DNA of 64,000 nucleotides from Woronichinia naegeliana WA131 (GCA_025370055.1 CP073041.1:1860001-1924000), one strand, 5' to 3'; counted from the first letter of the stretch, positions 53,377-61,906 are shown. Notes: generated by a model not told the origin, from the letters alone. A program made the numbers and translations.

Positions 53377-54355
53377 TCTGTCGGTATTCGTGGATTAAAT
53401 CTTGCTCTTGGATAAAATCAGCGAATTTTTTTACTAATTGGGGATTTCTCCAGCCTTGTTCAGCTTCTTGTTGGAGAATCGCTAGGGCTTCGTCAGGAGA
53501 AACAGCCGCTTTGTAAGGGCGATCGCTGGTTAAAGCATTATAAATATCAATAATTTGAAAAACCTGAGCCAGCCAGGGAATTTGTTCACCCTGCAAACCA
53601 TCGGGGTAGCCACTACCATCCCAACGTTCATGGTGATGACGCATAATTTTACCAATTTCTCGACGGTAAGCGAGGGGTTGAAAGATTTTTTCCCCGACTA
53701 AAACGTGTTGTTTAATCAGTTCTCGCTCTGTGGGCGTTAATTTCCCCTGCTTGAGCAAAATAGCATCGGGAATAGCAGCTGTGCCAATATCGTGCAGTCG
53801 AGCCGCAAAAACTAAATCCTGTAGAGCTTCTGGTTCTAGCTTTAAATATTCTCCAAAAATCTGAGCAAATTGACTTAAGGAGAAACTGGATGCACCTTCC
53901 GCATGACGTTCATCTAATACCTGCGCAACTCGAAATAAAACCTGCTCAATTTGATCGACCCATTCTGTTAAGCGTTTCTTTTGCAGGAGCAGATCTACCC
54001 TCGGCAACAAATCTGTCCTATCTAAGGGTTTGAGTAAACAGGCATCCGCACCGACTTCCTTGGCCTTAATCCGAACCGCAGCATCATCTATAACAGTCAT
54101 TAAAATGGCGGGAATCATGGCCGTTTGCGGATGTTGTCTAAATTCGTGACAAATTTCTAAACCCTTTTTTTGGGGCACCATGATATCTAACATGAGCAAA
54201 TCAATATTTTCGGCGATCGCTTCCTGGACAACATCTGAATTGCCATCTGACTCAAGGATCTCATAACCATCTAACTTAAGAATGTCAATGGTAGCTAATC
54301 TACTATAGGGATGATCATCAACGACCAATATCCGGGCTGTTTTCAGGTTATTCAC
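53339..54355 (-). CDS. Response regulator with HD-GYP domain, 3' end replaced by IS607
   Basis: This 338-residue protein has a receiver domain (about 8-125: ARILVVDDHPYSRLA, DLLMLDIMVPQKKG with the phosphoacceptor Asp, ILMTVIDD, and CLLKPLDRTD) and an HD-GYP phosphodiesterase domain (about 165-320: ARLHDIGTAAIPDAIL, MRHHHERWDGSGYPDGLQGEQIP, and IIDIYNALTSDRPYK). It would break down cyclic di-GMP on phosphorylation. The residues after FADFIQEQDLI (about 17: HEYRQNAPLCARMEASN) are coded by the IS607 end, so the natural C-terminus is lost. Both domains look complete, so it may remain active. No partner kinase is adjacent. Confidence 0.85.
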   Translation of the reverse strand: MNNLKTARILVVDDHPYSRLATIDILKLDGYEILESDGNSDVVQEAIAENIDLLMLDIMVPQKKGLEICHEFRQHPQTAMIPAILMTVIDDAAVRIKAKEVGADACLLKPLDRTDLLPRVDLLLQKKRLTEWVDQIEQVLFRVAQVLDERHAEGASSFSLSQFAQIFGEYLKLEPEALQDLVFAARLHDIGTAAIPDAILLKQGKLTPTERELIKQHVLVGEKIFQPLAYRREIGKIMRHHHERWDGSGYPDGLQGEQIPWLAQVFQIIDIYNALTSDRPYKAAVSPDEALAILQQEAEQGWRNPQLVKKFADFIQEQDLIHEYRQNAPLCARMEASN

Positions 54356-54395
54356 AGGTTTATATTAAGAAATGCAAATTTAAAAAAGAGTAAGT

Positions 54396-54607
54396 AGGGT
54401 CTGCTGAAAAAGTCCACAAAACGAACCTAGATGCCACAGGACGCGAAAAATGGTGACTTCAGAGAGTTGTTTCCAATTTCAACCCCCAGTTTTCCAACGA
54501 CGTGCATGGGCTTTGAGCCTCCAAAGGCCATAACCTTGCACCTGATCGTTTTTAAAATGCTTGAAAGCATTATCCGGCAAAGGTTCTATACTTATTCAGC
54601 AAGCCCT
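54396..54607. mobile_element. 212-bp MITE sharing IS5-like ends
   Basis: The ends AGGGTCTGCTGAAAAAGTC and CTTATTCAGCAAGCCCT match the IS5-like terminal repeats, and AAGT is duplicated at 54392-54395 and 54608-54611, the same 4-bp size as the full elements. The interior is unrelated to the transposase and non-coding. It is therefore a non-autonomous relative that could be mobilised by the intact IS5-like transposases in the window. Confidence 0.88.
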
Positions 54608-54674
54608 AAGTAAAGGTGCTTAAGATAAGCCTATTCACCTATCTATTCTGGCAGAGTTTCTGAGAAAATGACCT

Positions 54675-55550
54675 TTACTTGAACTTTATCTCTTTATTTC
54701 TGAGCCAACGTTCTTTCCAAAGACGACTAGGTTCCAGGGTGCTGCTTGCCTGCTCTTGTTGACGACGATTTTTGATGGTCATCGCAGCATCAGTTAAGCT
54801 GGGATCTCGATAGGGAACGGCTGCACGGGTTTGGAGATGTTCTTGTTCTGCTAAAGAAAGGGAGGTTAAATCTATTCCTGTCCAATGGGCTAGGGTTCCA
54901 GGCGATCGCCGTCCAACTTGAAGACTAGGGCCAATTTTTAAACCCGTTAGCTGCAAAGCTTTTCTCACGGCGGCTGCACAGGAATAGGTCGCGAGATAAC
55001 CAGGGGGAGCTAAACATTGGGCCACAAGCCTTAAAAATTCCACCGTCCAGAGTTGGGGACACTGGGGCGGCGAAAAGGGATCGAGGAAAATGGCATCCGC
55101 CAAAAAGCCCTGTTGTTGAAGAGTGGGTAAAGTCTGACGGGCATCTCCTAACCAGAGTTGGGCGGTTAATAGAGGCGTAACCAGACTTTCTTGAAGGGCT
55201 AATTGGGCTAGTAAGGTGGAAACGGGAGCGGGCCAGGGGGTTAATAAATGATGAGCGATCGCGCTTCGGGGAACCAGGGGATCCGATTCTAGGGCCATTA
55301 AGGTGACGTGACAATTGGGATTCACTGCCCAAATAGCCGCCAGAGCCGCCGCACTGTTATAACCCAAGCCATAGCAAATATCCAACAGAAAAAGTCGCGA
55401 TCGCTCTAGGGCCAATTGCGGTAAACGACAAGCCTGGACGAACTTTTGTTCAGCCTCCTGTTTTGCACCCGAACGGGAATGGAAACATTCTTGAAACTCT
55501 TCAGAAAAGAAGGTATAGGAGCCATCCTCGGTAATTTGGGGAGCAAACAT
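54675..55550 (-). CDS. MnmC-like (DUF752) SAM-dependent methyltransferase
   Basis: This 291-residue protein matches the methyltransferase domain of MnmC, which finishes the 5-methylaminomethyl-2-thiouridine wobble modification in tRNA. Signature stretches are DGSYTFFSEEFQECFHSRSGAKQEA near the start, LLDICYGLGYNSAAALAA for SAM binding, and DAIFLDPFSPPQCPQLWTVEFL. The FAD oxidase half of the bifunctional enzyme is absent, as usual in cyanobacteria. Its stop lies after a MITE; upstream on the same strand is the 126-aa gene, 11 bases away. Confidence 0.88.
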   Translation of the reverse strand: MFAPQITEDGSYTFFSEEFQECFHSRSGAKQEAEQKFVQACRLPQLALERSRLFLLDICYGLGYNSAAALAAIWAVNPNCHVTLMALESDPLVPRSAIAHHLLTPWPAPVSTLLAQLALQESLVTPLLTAQLWLGDARQTLPTLQQQGFLADAIFLDPFSPPQCPQLWTVEFLRLVAQCLAPPGYLATYSCAAAVRKALQLTGLKIGPSLQVGRRSPGTLAHWTGIDLTSLSLAEQEHLQTRAAVPYRDPSLTDAAMTIKNRRQQEQASSTLEPSRLWKERWLRNKEIKFK

Positions 55551-55561
55551 TTGCCCTAGAC

Positions 55562-55942
55562 TTACGAGCCAGATTGGGAACGAGACTGTTCTAATTCCGT
55601 TTTCAGGGCCAGAATCTGGGCTGTCAACTCTTCGATTTCCCGTTGAGCATCGCTAAAACGAATATTGGTTACAGCAGTGCTATTGCCAGAACTTGAACTC
55701 GTATGGGTTCTCTGTGCTTTCTGTTGAGCTAACCAGGTTTCTACCCAACGTTTGGCCTCTGTCTCAGTGATTTCTCCTTTTTCAGCCCAAAGCTGAGTTT
55801 GTTGACTGAGTTGAGATTGTAATTCCGTGAGGGTTTGTTGGCGTTTTTGCGGATCTTGTAAGGTTTCCACTAGGGTCGTTGTGGCTCCTAGGGTAATCCG
55901 TAAACCCTTTTGTAAAAGGTTAGTAGCAGTGTTATTACTCAT
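55562..55942 (-). CDS. Conserved cyanobacterial coiled-coil protein
   Basis: This 126-residue protein has an N-terminal hydrophobic/Gly segment LLQKGLRITLGATTTLVETLQDPQKR, a helical middle (LQSQLSQQTQLWAEKGEITETEAKRWVETWL), a Ser/Thr linker and a C-terminal coiled coil (AQREIEELTAQILALKTELEQ). The opening recalls phasin-like granule proteins, but that is a weak resemblance and no function should be assumed. It precedes the MnmC-like gene by 11 bases. Confidence 0.6.
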   Translation of the reverse strand: MSNNTATNLLQKGLRITLGATTTLVETLQDPQKRQQTLTELQSQLSQQTQLWAEKGEITETEAKRWVETWLAQQKAQRTHTSSSSGNSTAVTNIRFSDAQREIEELTAQILALKTELEQSRSQSGS

Positions 55943-56019
55943 CGAATCGTTAATTAAAGTAGTTGAGTCGTTAATAAAATATTGGAACTTCAGCGATCGC
56001 CTTTATTCTAACGATTTTG

Positions 56020-56361
56020 TTAGTTTTGTTCGAGATATTGTCCCAAATCTTCAAGCAGTCGGGGTAATTCAGCTTCGGTGGTGAGGCGAATGCGATCATC
56101 TCTGACCGTTAACAGCACTTTGGCCGCGAAGGGACTGGGATAAATATTGGGATTACAAAAGACTTCTAGAAAAATTTCTCCGGTATAACGATACTCCATC
56201 GTGGGCTGTTTTTGGGCCCGCTCTCCCTTAGCCACCGTTGCCGCGATCATTTTGAGAGATTGCATTAACTGATCAATTTCCTGTTTTAGGGACTGGGCAG
56301 CTTCGGGTGTATAACGAAAGGAAACCGAGCCTTGAAGTAAATTGAGCGTTAGAGAAGCCAT
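56020..56361 (-). CDS. Conserved hypothetical protein
   Basis: This 113-residue soluble protein has no recognised family. Helical regions (AAQSLKQEIDQLMQSLKMIAATVAKGE) are followed by beta strands (TMEYRYTGEIFLEVFCNPNIYPSPFAAKVLLTVRDDRIRLTTE) and a C-terminal helix. It has a clean start and typical composition. It is divergent from the alpha/beta hydrolase, with a shared 290-base region carrying DnaA-type boxes. Confidence 0.6.
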   Translation of the reverse strand: MASLTLNLLQGSVSFRYTPEAAQSLKQEIDQLMQSLKMIAATVAKGERAQKQPTMEYRYTGEIFLEVFCNPNIYPSPFAAKVLLTVRDDRIRLTTEAELPRLLEDLGQYLEQN

Positions 56362-56481
56362 AAATCCGGATCAGAATTCAAAATAAGGAAATGGAAAAAT
56401 TGTCGCTCTCCCATCTTAACGGTTTGAGACCTATTGATAAACCTTCATTTTCGCTAGTCAAAGGTTGGAAATTCCCCAACT

Positions 56482-56532
56482 TTTTCCACAGTCAACCCGT
56501 GTTTTCCACAGTTTCTTGCCAAGTTTTCCACA
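56482..56532 (+). promoter_or_regulatory. Three phased DnaA boxes (TTTTCCACA)
   Basis: TTTTCCACA occurs at 56482-56490, 56502-56510 and 56524-56532, all in the same orientation and spaced 20 and 22 bases, i.e. about two helical turns. This is the DnaA box form used in cyanobacteria. The cluster is in the divergent intergenic region before the alpha/beta hydrolase gene; TATAAT at 56606-56611 lies downstream of it. It could be part of a replication origin or a DnaA-controlled promoter or titration site. Confidence 0.6.
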
Positions 56533-56651
56533 GAAAGTCGCCCAAAACCTTCTCCATCGTTACTTTGGACACAAGTGGTTCCATCAAGGAGAACCCCTTC
56601 GTTATTATAATAGTTAGCAAGATTTACCAGCGTCACGGCTCCAATAAACCT

Positions 56652-57530
56652 ATGCCAATCATCGATCTTTTAGGAGTACCGCATTCCTATGAACTCACTC
56701 GACCCCTGGCAAATCCCTCTGAGCCTGTACTGATTTATATACATGGTTGGCTATTAAGTCGTCGTTATTGGCAACCTCTGATCCAATCTTTAGGAGAAGA
56801 TTATCCTTGTTTAAGCTATGACTTGCGAGGATTTGGGGACTCCCCGAATCAACTTCGCTCTTCAGAAACGACCCTTGACCCAGGGCAATCTCCCTACAGT
56901 TTAGCGGCCTACGCCGAAGATCTAAAAATTCTTCTAGAAACTCTGAATATTCAAAAAGCCTGGTTAATTGGTCATTCCCTCGGTGGCAGTATCGCCCTTT
57001 GGGGAGCCAATCTTTGTCCTGAAAGGGTGCAGGGAGTCATTTGCTTGAATGCCGGTGGTGGCATTTATCTCAAGGAAGAATTTGAGCGATTTCGCCAGAT
57101 GGGCAAACAATTAGTCAAATTTCGTTCACCTTGGCTGCGCTCTATTCCCCTAATGGATCAACTATTTGCCCGTTTAATGGTTGACCAACCCCTAGAAAAG
57201 CAATGGGGAAAACAGAGACTATGGGACTTTACCCAAGCCGATGCCGATGCGGCCCTGGGCTCCCTATTAGAGTCCACTACGGAAGAGGAAGTTCATTTAT
57301 TGCCTCAAATTGTGGCTCAACTGTCTCAACCTGTCTATTTTCTAGCAGGAAGCCAAGATAAGATCATGGAAACTCAATATGTTCGTTACCTAGCTAGTTT
57401 TCATGCCCTCTTTAATCTCCAAGGTAAAAATGTGATTGAAATTCCCAATTGTGGCCATTTAGCGATGTTAGAACAGCCAGAAATTGTGATTGATAAAATT
57501 CGCCAAATTTTGCAAATCTCAGGCTGCTAA
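56652..57530 (+). CDS. Alpha/beta hydrolase
   Basis: The product (292 aa) has the alpha/beta-hydrolase fold: oxyanion HGW near 30, the nucleophile elbow GHSLGG with Ser near 107, the acid in FLAGSQDKIME near 230 and the catalytic His in IPNCGHLAML near 265. The ATG at 56652 (MPIIDLLGVPHSYEL) is chosen; the reading frame is open up to 56391, but that part has unrelated composition and contains the DnaA boxes. Substrate unknown; similar enzymes are esterases or lipases. Confidence 0.85.
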   Translation: MPIIDLLGVPHSYELTRPLANPSEPVLIYIHGWLLSRRYWQPLIQSLGEDYPCLSYDLRGFGDSPNQLRSSETTLDPGQSPYSLAAYAEDLKILLETLNIQKAWLIGHSLGGSIALWGANLCPERVQGVICLNAGGGIYLKEEFERFRQMGKQLVKFRSPWLRSIPLMDQLFARLMVDQPLEKQWGKQRLWDFTQADADAALGSLLESTTEEEVHLLPQIVAQLSQPVYFLAGSQDKIMETQYVRYLASFHALFNLQGKNVIEIPNCGHLAMLEQPEIVIDKIRQILQISGC

Positions 57531-57551
57531 TTTAGCTTGGGTGGGGAACGC

Positions 57552-58241
57552 TCAAAATATCCTCTCACAATGCTGATCAAGAGTGCTGTGGGCCAACGGA
57601 TCGATTTGATCCAACCGAAAAATTTCCTGACAGGGAAGATTAATCCCCTGGCCTAAAATTGCCCAAATGAAACTGCGACTTACATCCACAATGGTTTTAA
57701 CCAGAGATTCCTGATTGCCGGGGCGACCCCGTTCTTGCAGTGCCTCAATCTCCACGCCTATTCCCTGACTGCCGAATAAAATTTGAGCTAACCATTGGGC
57801 GCGGGGTAAATGACTCACCGAAGTGATCATTTTGACTCGATGGACTTGCCAGTTTTTCAGCAAAGGAATACTAAACAAAAAGTTCTCAAAAGTGGATTTA
57901 GCACATCGCTCTAACCAGACACGCTGGGGGGCAATAACCGCCTTTTGAAAAATCGCTTGAACACAGGGAACGGGGGAACCGGAAGAAATCAAAATCGGGA
58001 TATCAGTCCATTGAGTCGCTAATTGAGCCGCATGGATTTCTCGTTGAATGCTGCCACCTAATACAAAAATGGCATCAATGGGCTGACCTTGATTGAGGGG
58101 TAAACGTACGCAGAGGTGAAAAAGCAAACTTCCCAACAATAACCCGCCGATCCCCCCTAGAGACAGCTTCAGGAACCTTATCTTCCTTTTACGACGTAAT
58201 TGTCGAGTTAAGTCCAGCTTTGGCCGATTTACTTTACCCAA
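57552..58241 (-). CDS. YdcF/SanA-like (DUF218) membrane-anchored protein
   Basis: This 229-residue protein has a basic N-terminus, one membrane helix (LSLGGIGGLLLGSLLFHLCV), then the DUF218 core: DAIFVLGGSIQREIHAAQLATQWTDIPILISSGSP, and KMITSVSHLPRAQWLAQILFG. Members are linked to cell-envelope maintenance, but the reaction is unsettled. It starts 6 bases after the end of the DUF3370 gene, so the pair is probably co-transcribed. Confidence 0.82.
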   Translation of the reverse strand: MGKVNRPKLDLTRQLRRKRKIRFLKLSLGGIGGLLLGSLLFHLCVRLPLNQGQPIDAIFVLGGSIQREIHAAQLATQWTDIPILISSGSPVPCVQAIFQKAVIAPQRVWLERCAKSTFENFLFSIPLLKNWQVHRVKMITSVSHLPRAQWLAQILFGSQGIGVEIEALQERGRPGNQESLVKTIVDVSRSFIWAILGQGINLPCQEIFRLDQIDPLAHSTLDQHCERIF

Positions 58242-58247
58242 TGCTCT

Positions 58248-59678
58248 TTACCGTTGTAAGACACCACCATAGTATAAATCTTCGGTTTTTACCGTGACGA
58301 CCTGGGGCGGGGTAGCATCGGGAGGATACAGAAAATCAATGGTGACTTGTCGTTGTTCGCCAGGGGAAAGATTGAGTAAGACGAGGGGATCGCCTAATTG
58401 TCCCTGACGTTGAGTGAGATGGAAGAAACGTTCCTGTTGTTGTCCTCGATCATCGGTGTAGCTCATCTTGATGGTTCCACGAAAAAAGACCTGACCAGAA
58501 GGATGATTCACAAAAAAGAGGCGATCGCCGTATTGGTCTTGTTTAATCGGCGTTTGTAGCTTAAGACTAACACTTTGGCGATTTTCGGTTTTATTGCGGA
58601 GAGGTAAGGTCAGTTGGTAGTGAACACCATAGTTACCATTGGCTAAATAGGCCGTATCAGAATAGCGAACCAACATCGGCGCACTTTGCACTTGACTCGT
58701 TCCATGCGTTCCCACGGATAAGGTACTAAGAGGGTAGGAAAAAGCCTTACCTCGTGCAGGAATGCTCAAGTATTTTAGTCCTGGCTTATCCACTAACAAA
58801 GTTTTCCACTCCGAACCCAGGGAAATTCCCGCCACTCGTCCATAGATCGGCCGGGTCGGGCTATTGGTCGTGATCTGATTAAGGGGGGTGGGAACCTTAT
58901 CTCTAGGAAAAACTAGGGTTCCCCGATCCAGCATCGCCTGCCATTCAGGTAAAACGGGTGCTCGTAATTTTGGCACAACTGGTACTGGAGGTTCCTTTGC
59001 CCCTTCCTTCGCTGGTTCTGTTTCCACCGGCATTTCCGCAATGGCATACATCGCTAAATTGGCGAGATAAACTGGGCCATCACTTTCTAATCGTAGATAG
59101 GTAGAACGAGCATTACTGGCCGTAATCGGTAGGACAAAGAGCATGGCACTCTGGCGCGGCGGAATAATTAACTGCCGAGGAAAGGTACTTTGGCTGGCTC
59201 CCCGCAGAATATCACTGGTTAATCGTGACCCTGGCCCCGAAAAGATTTGGCCCGAAGGATCTTCAATCACCGCCGGTAATTCCACAAAGGGGGCATCGGG
59301 AGAGGTGAGATAACTAGCTCCCTGCAAGACTTTAAGGGTGACAAAGCGATCGCTGGGATTTTCCACAATCACCCCTTGATAGAGAGTCCGAGAATCGGGA
59401 GTACGGGCAATGTGGTGAGAAAAGAAATCAAAACGACCGTTTAAGGGTTTGTTGAGGTGGGCCCTAGGGTCAGATTTTCCAGTCGGTGGAAAAGAAGAAA
59501 GTAAAATACCACTGCTCTGAACAACTTCAGGACTATTGCTGTTAAAAACAGGTATATCATTCAGCTTGCCAGGGAGAGAACGAATTTCCTGGGGTTGGGT
59601 AATAAATTCGGACTGAATGGGGGGCAACGGGGCCGTCACCACCTGGGCAACCAAGAATGAGGATAACAATGACAGCAT
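58248..59678 (-). CDS. DUF3370 family exported protein
   Basis: This 476-residue protein begins with a signal peptide (MLSLLSSFLVAQVVTAPLPP) and is rich in Pro, Arg and beta strands. It shows the family stretch LNKPLNGRFDFFSHHIARTPDSRTLYQGVIVENPSDRFVTLKVLQGASYLTSPDAPFVELP and the later YGRVAGISLGSEWKTLL and NYGVHYQLTLPLRNKT. The family is almost limited to cyanobacteria and has no known activity; an envelope role is likely from the signal and partner gene. Confidence 0.8.
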   Translation of the reverse strand: MLSLLSSFLVAQVVTAPLPPIQSEFITQPQEIRSLPGKLNDIPVFNSNSPEVVQSSGILLSSFPPTGKSDPRAHLNKPLNGRFDFFSHHIARTPDSRTLYQGVIVENPSDRFVTLKVLQGASYLTSPDAPFVELPAVIEDPSGQIFSGPGSRLTSDILRGASQSTFPRQLIIPPRQSAMLFVLPITASNARSTYLRLESDGPVYLANLAMYAIAEMPVETEPAKEGAKEPPVPVVPKLRAPVLPEWQAMLDRGTLVFPRDKVPTPLNQITTNSPTRPIYGRVAGISLGSEWKTLLVDKPGLKYLSIPARGKAFSYPLSTLSVGTHGTSQVQSAPMLVRYSDTAYLANGNYGVHYQLTLPLRNKTENRQSVSLKLQTPIKQDQYGDRLFFVNHPSGQVFFRGTIKMSYTDDRGQQQERFFHLTQRQGQLGDPLVLLNLSPGEQRQVTIDFLYPPDATPPQVVTVKTEDLYYGGVLQR

Positions 59679-59761
59679 AGAAGAAGACCGAGTGAGGGAT
59701 AGAACGAATTTTATATCTTCTTAAGATTGCTATTTGGAACCGTTCTTGTCAAGCCCTCGTC

Positions 59762-60274
59762 CTATCTAGCCCGAAAATGGGCTTTGAGTTGTTGAATTTC
59801 TGCTTGCAGTCTGGTGACTTTGGCCGTTAATGTTTGATTCTCCTGAAGCAAGCCTTGATTTTTGCGGATTAACTCTTGCCAAATCTGAGATTGATTTTGC
59901 CGTTCATACTGACGTTCACGCCGATCTTGAAAAACCGCGATCGCAAAAATAATCTGTCCCTGTTCATCAAAAATGGGAGCCGCCGACAATTCGAGGGGAA
60001 TAATTTGCCCCCCTTGATGAATTTCCAGGTCATCAACCGTGAGAGACTCACCCTGAAGAGCCCGCAACAAAGGATGCTCCGTCATCGGATAGAGTTGATT
60101 CGTTCCCACCTGGTAAGACTGGTAAATCGTATTGAGTTGATCAATGGTACCCCTAGAAAGAACCCCTTTTCCCAAAATCTCCATAGCCCTAGGATTCATA
60201 TAATAAGGCGAACCCTGGGCGTTAATTACAAATATTCCTAGCGGACAGGCATTGAGAAATAACTTAAACTCCAT
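59762..60274 (-). CDS. PAS domain protein with C-terminal coiled coil
   Basis: The product (170 aa) has a single PAS domain (about 1-115: LFLNACPLGIFVINAQGSPYYMNPRAMEILGKG, then HQGGQIIPLELSAAPIFDEQGQIIFAIAVFQDRRERQ) and a coiled coil (about 125-165). No output domain is present, so it may act through dimerisation with another sensor, perhaps a larger one such as the PAS-rich protein at 62161. It lies 13 bases after exbD-like on the same strand. Confidence 0.82.
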   Translation of the reverse strand: MEFKLFLNACPLGIFVINAQGSPYYMNPRAMEILGKGVLSRGTIDQLNTIYQSYQVGTNQLYPMTEHPLLRALQGESLTVDDLEIHQGGQIIPLELSAAPIFDEQGQIIFAIAVFQDRRERQYERQNQSQIWQELIRKNQGLLQENQTLTAKVTRLQAEIQQLKAHFRAR

Positions 60275-60287
60275 GGATAATTGATCT

Positions 60288-61100
60288 TTAGCGACGGGGT
60301 AATCGATCAGGGGACTGATTCGACAGACCTGGTAAAGTTGGCGAGAGGGAAGGATTAGACGGGTTTAGATTCGGTTCTAGACCGGCACTGGAATTAGGAA
60401 CAGTAGAAGCACTATTAGGAAGTGTGGGGTTGACACTACCAGGAAGCGTGGAATTAGAAGGAATCCCTGGGATTGTGCCGTTAGTTGTGCCAGGCATCGT
60501 GCCAGGAAAAGAACTGCTGTTATTGCCTGGTAAAGGACTGCCGTAATTATTGGGAAGATTGCTACCACTGGGAAAACTAGTACTCGGATTACTAAAACCG
60601 CCAAAATCATTGGGTTTTTGGGCTTCTCCGGGTAAAGTCGCTAAGGCCACGCGATCGCCGCCCACCCGACGCAAAAGATCTAGAAGTTGCACAACATCGT
60701 TATAGCTGGCATTACGGGAAGCGTGCAATACCATTAATCCCGTAGGGTTATACTGATGATAATTTTTAAGGGTATCAAACAACTGAGTTTCCGTGACAGG
60801 CTGTTTTTCCACGTAAAGCTGACCCAGATCATCCAGGCTAACCACCAACATCTCCCGCATTTGGGGCTTACCCGTACTTGCCTTGGGCAAATCCATACTA
60901 ATGGCCTGTTGGCGGGATAACCCGACGGCTCCTAACAGAAAGAAAATCAAAATGCAGAAAATAATATCAATCAAGGGCAGCATTTCAATGCGGGTTTCTC
61001 CTTGATCATGGTTATTATCCTGCCATAGCTTCAAGGGTCGGGTGGGATGATAGATCGATAACTTACGAGAAGATCGAGGCGATGACGGTAGGGAAGACAT
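60288..61100 (-). CDS. ExbD/TolR-like protein with long Pro/Asn/Ser tail
   Basis: The product (270 aa) has one membrane helix near 45-65 with the conserved Asp (MLPLIDIIFCILIFFLLGAVGL), then the periplasmic ExbD domain (about 70-150: LVVSLDDLGQLYVEKQPVTETQLF, HASRNASYNDVVQLLDLLRRVGGDRVALAT). The last 115 residues are low-complexity (Pro, Asn, Ser, Gly), which is unusually long for the family. Together with the ExbB-like gene just upstream it should use proton flow to drive an envelope process, such as outer-membrane uptake through TonB. Confidence 0.88.
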   Translation of the reverse strand: MSSLPSSPRSSRKLSIYHPTRPLKLWQDNNHDQGETRIEMLPLIDIIFCILIFFLLGAVGLSRQQAISMDLPKASTGKPQMREMLVVSLDDLGQLYVEKQPVTETQLFDTLKNYHQYNPTGLMVLHASRNASYNDVVQLLDLLRRVGGDRVALATLPGEAQKPNDFGGFSNPSTSFPSGSNLPNNYGSPLPGNNSSSFPGTMPGTTNGTIPGIPSNSTLPGSVNPTLPNSASTVPNSSAGLEPNLNPSNPSLSPTLPGLSNQSPDRLPRR

Positions 61101-61192
61101 AATCAGCTAGGACGAGTTAACGCAAAAACAGAAAACTGAGACCGATACAAAGGTCAAAAACACCTATAGATTAACTTAAACCAGAGTTAACT

Positions 61193-61906
61193 TTAGGATT
61201 CAGGCATCCCCTCTGCATACTGATTAGCCAGTTCAGATGGCAAATAGCCACGAGGAGGAGTCTCCCCATAGCGAATTTCTTCTTCTTCGATCCAACGTTG
61301 ACGATAAATTAATTCCAGTTCGCTACCGGCCTTACGGAAAAGTCGCATCTGGTTAAACCAAAAACCCTGAAACAATCGATAAAAAGCCAAACTAATAATG
61401 GCAACAATCATACCCGCAGCCGTTGAAATTAACGATTCACTGATGCCTAAGGTTACACCGGTGGTAGAAGAAGTGCCTAGATCCTGAATTTGAATGCTGC
61501 TTAAGGAGCGGATTAAGCCCAAAACTGTTCCTAATAATCCCAATAAGGGAGATAGGGCAATGGCGGCCTCTAGAATCTTATCGCCTCGACGCATCAAGGC
61601 CAGTTGATCATCCGCAGCAGACTCCAGGGCCAAATGAAAAACATCGGGGTCAGCTTGGGGCAGACGGAGGGGGGCAAACAAATATCTGCCAATGGGATAT
61701 TTTTGGCTATCCCTAGCCACTTTAACCGCTAAATCCCAATCCCTGGCGGCAGTATCTAGAATACGGGACTGCACCTGGGAACCTTTGAAGAGGATAATTC
61801 CCCAAAACCAAAGTCTTTCAATAATGGTGCTCACCGATAAAATAGAAAGGAAAAGGAGCGGCCACATGACAACTCCACCTTGTTCAAAAAGCTCTACTGG
61901 ATTCAC
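61193..61906 (-). CDS. ExbB/TolQ/MotA-type proton channel
   Basis: This 237-residue protein has three membrane helices: [45 protein letters not shown] and [26 protein letters not shown]. The [10 protein letters not shown] region and the small residues in helix 3 are typical of ExbB/TolQ. It is 92 bases upstream of the exbD-like gene in the same direction, the normal order for this stator pair. Confidence 0.9.
   Translation of the reverse strand: MNPVELFEQGGVVMWPLLFLSILSVSTIIERLWFWGIILFKGSQVQSRILDTAARDWDLAVKVARDSQKYPIGRYLFAPLRLPQADPDVFHLALESAADDQLALMRRGDKILEAAIALSPLLGLLGTVLGLIRSLSSIQIQDLGTSSTTGVTLGISESLISTAAGMIVAIISLAFYRLFQGFWFNQMRLFRKAGSELELIYRQRWIEEEEIRYGETPPRGYLPSELANQYAEGMPES

Larger units (their letters stand above)
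48246..53400 (-). mobile_element. IS607-type element, copy 2, interrupted by nested IS5-like copies
   Basis: It matches copy 1 (23979-25960) from CTGATACATTTATGCG to GTGGATTAAA. Its tnpB is split by an IS5-like element at 48804-52191 with ACTT duplicated on both sides (48800-48803, 52192-52195). Its left flank is the broken IS630 and its right flank is inside the 3' end of a response-regulator gene. The natural tnpB end (SNEGDAIVAKCGNIPLSVA) is kept here, unlike in copy 1. Confidence 0.85.

Noticed and set aside
56391-56651. N-terminal 87-residue extension of the alpha/beta hydrolase
   Set aside because: The extension has no hydrolase similarity, contains the DnaA boxes, and the start at 56652 gives the normal family length.
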